Shown: one piece after another, positions 38,327 to 40,688 of the stretch
Layout of the letters: each line of letters opens with the position of its first letter
Position numbering within the stretch: the stretch's first letter is position 1
IMG/VR virus record: IMGVR_UViG_3300028392_001314
Span: 1 to 40,688 of that record
DNA length: 40,688 nucleotides
Direction: 5' to 3' (one strand)
DNA from: a virus
Program-made: the position numbers and the translations under genes
Notes under the pieces: model-generated
The model's database searches: none
Told to the model about the DNA's origin: nothing
Seen by the model: only the letters and a program-made list of their open reading frames with translations

Positions 38327-38881
38327 CTAATTCTTTGTAATAACACCAGTTGTATTTGCAAAAGTGTAATAAGAGAAGCGGAATGTTGCACTACCAGTTA
38401 GGTAATTAACACTGTCATTTGTCGATTGGAACTGCAAGGTTTCCAATGAGATTGGGAATAAATCATTAAAGGTAATTGTTTTTACAGGATTGTTTGTGTT
38501 GTTCAATATTTGCATAGTACCAATCGAGTAATTTGTTGCAAGTTCGCTAAGAACATTAGACTGGTTTGCAGCTACATAATTTACATACTGTTGATAACTT
38601 TGCGGAAATCCTAATGCCACAATCCAGTTGTAGATAGAAATATAATTATCCATCTGTTCATCAACAAGAAACTGCACATTCAAAGTATCATATGTTAAGT
38701 GGTCGCCTGGAACTGGCATATTAGCAAATGGGTTTGCTAATATTGGATCACCAAAAGTAATTCCTGGAATGTGAACCTGTTGACAGAAATACTCAATGTC
38801 TGGCAACTTAGCAATGTTGAACTTGAATCCATTAGGAGATAATGGATTTACATTTGGAGGAACTGTTAGATTTATGCTCAT
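38327..38881 (-). CDS. 19: Tail tube protein gp19
   Basis: 184 residues (T4: 163). The beginning, NGFKFNIAKLPDIEYFCQQVHIPG, and the middle, VDEQMDNYISIYNWI, are typical of T4-type tube proteins. It stacks in hexameric rings to form the inner tail tube. The ATG at 38881 has no ribosome site and follows a TATAAATA box by exactly 5 nt, so the late mRNA may start at the ATG. Confidence 0.93.
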   Translation of the reverse strand: MSINLTVPPNVNPLSPNGFKFNIAKLPDIEYFCQQVHIPGITFGDPILANPFANMPVPGDHLTYDTLNVQFLVDEQMDNYISIYNWIVALGFPQSYQQYVNYVAANQSNVLSELATNYSIGTMQILNNTNNPVKTITFNDLFPISLETLQFQSTNDSVNYLTGSATFRFSYYTFANTTGVITKN

Positions 38882-38886
38882 ACATA

Positions 38887-38894
38887 TATTTATA
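38887..38894 (-). promoter_or_regulatory. Late promoter box TATAAATA (gene 19)
   Basis: A perfect late consensus, followed by 5 nt (TATGT) and the ATG of gp19. With T4 spacing the +1 is the A of the ATG. Confidence 0.7.
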
Positions 38895-38900
38895 TGAAAA

Positions 38901-38928
38901 AAAGGGAGATCTTTTCAGACCTCCCTTT
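38901..38928 (-). terminator. Terminator after gene 23
   Basis: A 12-bp stem AAAGGGAG-GTCT with GAAA tetraloop (one G-U pair), followed by a T-run. It ends the capsid gene transcript before the gp19 late promoter. Confidence 0.85.
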
Positions 38929-38966
38929 CAAATGCTACTCTTTTTAATTCGGTAGCTCTAACTAGA

Positions 38967-40241
38967 TTACATCAAGTTAGTAACAGCTACACGACGGTAG
39001 TAGTAGTTCTCGTTAGCAGTCAAGCCACCAGAACCATCCAATGAAACGAATGGGTTAGCAACCATACCATAACGAGTCTTGAAACCAATCTTAGGTTGGA
39101 AAGTGTTAGGATCTACAGCACGAACCAATTGTAATGGAACATATGGGCAATAGAACAAACCAGCGTCAAAAGCAGAAGTACCTTTGTAGCCAACAGTGAA
39201 GAACTGAGTAGCTGATTGGTTAGCAGAGAATGGATCAACATAAACTTTGTAACGACCATTCAATACACCAGCAAAAGTAGTAGATGCTTCGTCAACATTC
39301 AAGTTAGTAGACAATGCAGGAGCGTAATCTAATACACCAGCCATTGCCAAAGCAGAAGCTACATCTGAAGAACAGATGATAAAGTTACCTTTACCACGAC
39401 GAGTTTGTTGAGCAATAGCATTGGCATCGCGTTCAATTTGGAACAAGAGACCTTTGAATTTTTCAACAGACCAACGACCATTAGAGTCAGTATCTAAGTC
39501 GAAAGTACCAGCAGTAGTAGTACCAACTTGAGCACCTGGCTTAGCAGTTTTGTAGATAGTACGGAGAACTTCGCGATTGATTTCAGCAAGAATCTCAGTA
39601 GAGAGAATGTTGCTCAATTCGCCTTCAGCGTCAAGACCATGAACAGACTTCAAGTCTTGTGCCAATTCAACAGTGTATTCAGCTTTCAACGCACGAGTCT
39701 TAGCAGTTACGCTAGTCTTCTCGATTGAGAATGCCATTTGATTGAAAGTAGTGCTATCGCCCAAACCTTCAGCATCAGAAGTAGTCAAACCAGTACCAGT
39801 TTGATAAGTACCAGAAACTGGGTTTTGACCAGTGTTAGTACCAGTACCACCGAAAGAAGTATCAGCTGCATTGAACAATGCCTCAGTACCACCTTGAGTA
39901 GAATAACGGCTCTTCATTGCGAAGATCAAACCAGTAGGTTGTGTCATTGGTTGTACACCGCAAACATCATAAGCGATCATTTGTGGAGCAGCACGGCGAA
40001 CCAAGCTGATCAATACTGGATCAAACTTAGCGATACCACCAGTGTCGCCATAAGAACCAACAGCGTTAGCTGCAGTAGTTTCAAACAACGCTTCTTGTTG
40101 TTTACCCATTTCGCGTTCTTGGTTTTCCAAAAGAACAGCAGTAACTTCCTTACGGTAGTTGTCCTTGATTGATGGCAATGCATCATGCTCAAGAATCGGT
40201 GCCCATTTTTTCAATAGAGCTTGACGATCTAAATTAGACAT
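38967..40241 (-). CDS. 23: Major capsid protein gp23
   Basis: 424 residues. The N-terminal MSNLDRQALLKKWAPILEHD is the propeptide. Cleavage is likely after E54 in ALFE/TTAANA, an L-x-E site of the T4 prohead protease. The HK97-fold body has VISLVRRAAPQMIAYDVCGVQ-like sequence and the end RYGMVANPFVSLDG. It forms the capsid hexamers. AAGGAAAT precedes the start. A strong terminator follows. Confidence 0.96.
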   Translation of the reverse strand: MSNLDRQALLKKWAPILEHDALPSIKDNYRKEVTAVLLENQEREMGKQQEALFETTAANAVGSYGDTGGIAKFDPVLISLVRRAAPQMIAYDVCGVQPMTQPTGLIFAMKSRYSTQGGTEALFNAADTSFGGTGTNTGQNPVSGTYQTGTGLTTSDAEGLGDSTTFNQMAFSIEKTSVTAKTRALKAEYTVELAQDLKSVHGLDAEGELSNILSTEILAEINREVLRTIYKTAKPGAQVGTTTAGTFDLDTDSNGRWSVEKFKGLLFQIERDANAIAQQTRRGKGNFIICSSDVASALAMAGVLDYAPALSTNLNVDEASTTFAGVLNGRYKVYVDPFSANQSATQFFTVGYKGTSAFDAGLFYCPYVPLQLVRAVDPNTFQPKIGFKTRYGMVANPFVSLDGSGGLTANENYYYRRVAVTNLM

Positions 40242-40258
40242 GTTTATTTCCTTTTAAT

Positions 40259-40688
40259 TTATTTAAGTTTGTTGAGTTCGCTAAGATACTTCTTAACAGA
40301 AGGATCTACAGGTGCTTGCTCAGTTAGAGTTTCAATAGGGGTATCGCTAACTACTGATTTAACTTCAGTAATTACTTTTTTACCACCAAAATAATTCTCA
40401 CGGATTGTCTGTAATTTTGTAGAGAAAGTGTCAGCATCATCGTAAGATAATTCTTCTGCCAAGGCAGTGAACTTCTCAACTTCAGTATCGGTTAAACCCT
40501 TTACTGATTCAGCAATAGCATTGATACGCTTTTGTTCGTTGACGATCTTATTCAATTCAACATTCTTTTCTACTTGATCATTTAGAGTTGCTTCAATAGC
40601 ATTTAATTGCTCTTGTAAGTCGCCCAATACATCGAACTTTTCCTCAGGAACATCGATATAGTGTTCAGCAAACAATGACTTCATGCCA
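40259..40688 (-). CDS. 22: Prohead core scaffold gp22 (5' end outside window)
   Basis: The C-terminal 143 codons or so of an acidic coiled-coil protein with YIDVPEEKFDVLGDL, GLTDTEVEKFTALAEEL and TIRENYFGG, as in T4-type gp22. The frame is open at the edge, so the true start is upstream. It forms the assembly core and is cut to pieces by the prohead protease. The place before gp23 fits. Confidence 0.88.
   Translation of the reverse strand, partial: GMKSLFAEHYIDVPEEKFDVLGDLQEQLNAIEATLNDQVEKNVELNKIVNEQKRINAIAESVKGLTDTEVEKFTALAEELSYDDADTFSTKLQTIRENYFGGKKVITEVKSVVSDTPIETLTEQAPVDPSVKKYLSELNKLK

Noticed and set aside
1-40688. CRISPR arrays, insertion sequences, integrase or attachment sites
   Set aside because: No regular spaced repeats, transposase, integrase or flanking direct repeats were seen.

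Overview
This window is a piece of a T4-type myovirus genome (tailed phage, contractile tail). The evidence is direct: UvsX, gp41, gp43, DexA, RegA, gp62, gp44, gp45, gp46, gp47, gp55, UvsW, UvsY, tail tube gp19, major capsid protein gp23 and the end of scaffold gp22 can all be recognised from family motifs and from T4-like gene order. Every gene I accept is on the minus strand, so transcription runs from position 40688 towards 1. The DNA is AT-rich by eye and tightly packed, with many ATGA and TAATG overlaps. The host is not revealed. Accessory genes such as a CobS-like ATPase, Hsp20, 2-oxoglutarate oxygenases and a carbamoyltransferase recall phages of aquatic bacteria, and the near-perfect sigma70 promoters suggest a host with a standard housekeeping sigma factor.

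Layout in transcription order: (1) 40688-38327, capsid core (gp22), capsid (gp23), terminator, tail tube (gp19). (2) 38315-29659, recombination and late control: UvsY, UvsW, an Sm-like protein, late sigma gp55, an AAA ATPase, gp47, gp46 and small linked genes. (3) 29600-25175, a metallopeptidase-VWA protein and a CobS/MoxR-like AAA ATPase with small helpers. (4) 25114-20960, a dNTP diphosphohydrolase-like enzyme, clamp gp45, clamp loader gp44/gp62 and the repressor RegA. (5) 20912-18026, carbamoyltransferase, Hsp20 and small genes. (6) 17714-11260, DexA, polymerase gp43, a beta-hydroxylase-like oxygenase, UvsX and helicase gp41. (7) 11250-6535, a TET/JBP-like dioxygenase, a glycosyltransferase, a metallopeptidase and an unknown protein. 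(8) 6510-1, a late operon of charged proteins that includes a ligase-like nucleotidyltransferase, two adenylyltransferase-like proteins and a Dps mini-ferritin.

Two candidate systems stand out. First, the genes at 6454, 5054 and 3717 begin with a ten-residue peptide that aligns column by column with the T4 capsid-targeting sequence, including the L/I-x-E cleavage signal; a fourth, at 4416, begins similarly. I infer that these proteins are packed in the capsid and injected with the DNA, and that they form a nucleotidyl-transfer cargo. Second, a TET/JBP-like dioxygenase, a glycosyltransferase and a carbamoyltransferase look like a DNA base hypermodification pathway. The first two end in the same clamp-docking-like tail as DNA polymerase (LEEFFG, LEEFFG, LESLFG), which suggests modification at the replication fork.

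Regulation is readable. Eleven sigma70-like promoters all have a 17-bp spacer ending in G. Five late promoter boxes (T/C-ATAAATA) are visible, and three of them lie exactly 5 nt before an ATG, which predicts leaderless late mRNAs. Several -35 and late boxes contain the stop codon of the preceding gene. The hsp20 leader holds a candidate fourU RNA thermometer. No tRNA, CRISPR array or insertion sequence was seen, and there is no gene-free stretch longer than 300 bases; the longest is the 148-base hsp20 leader.
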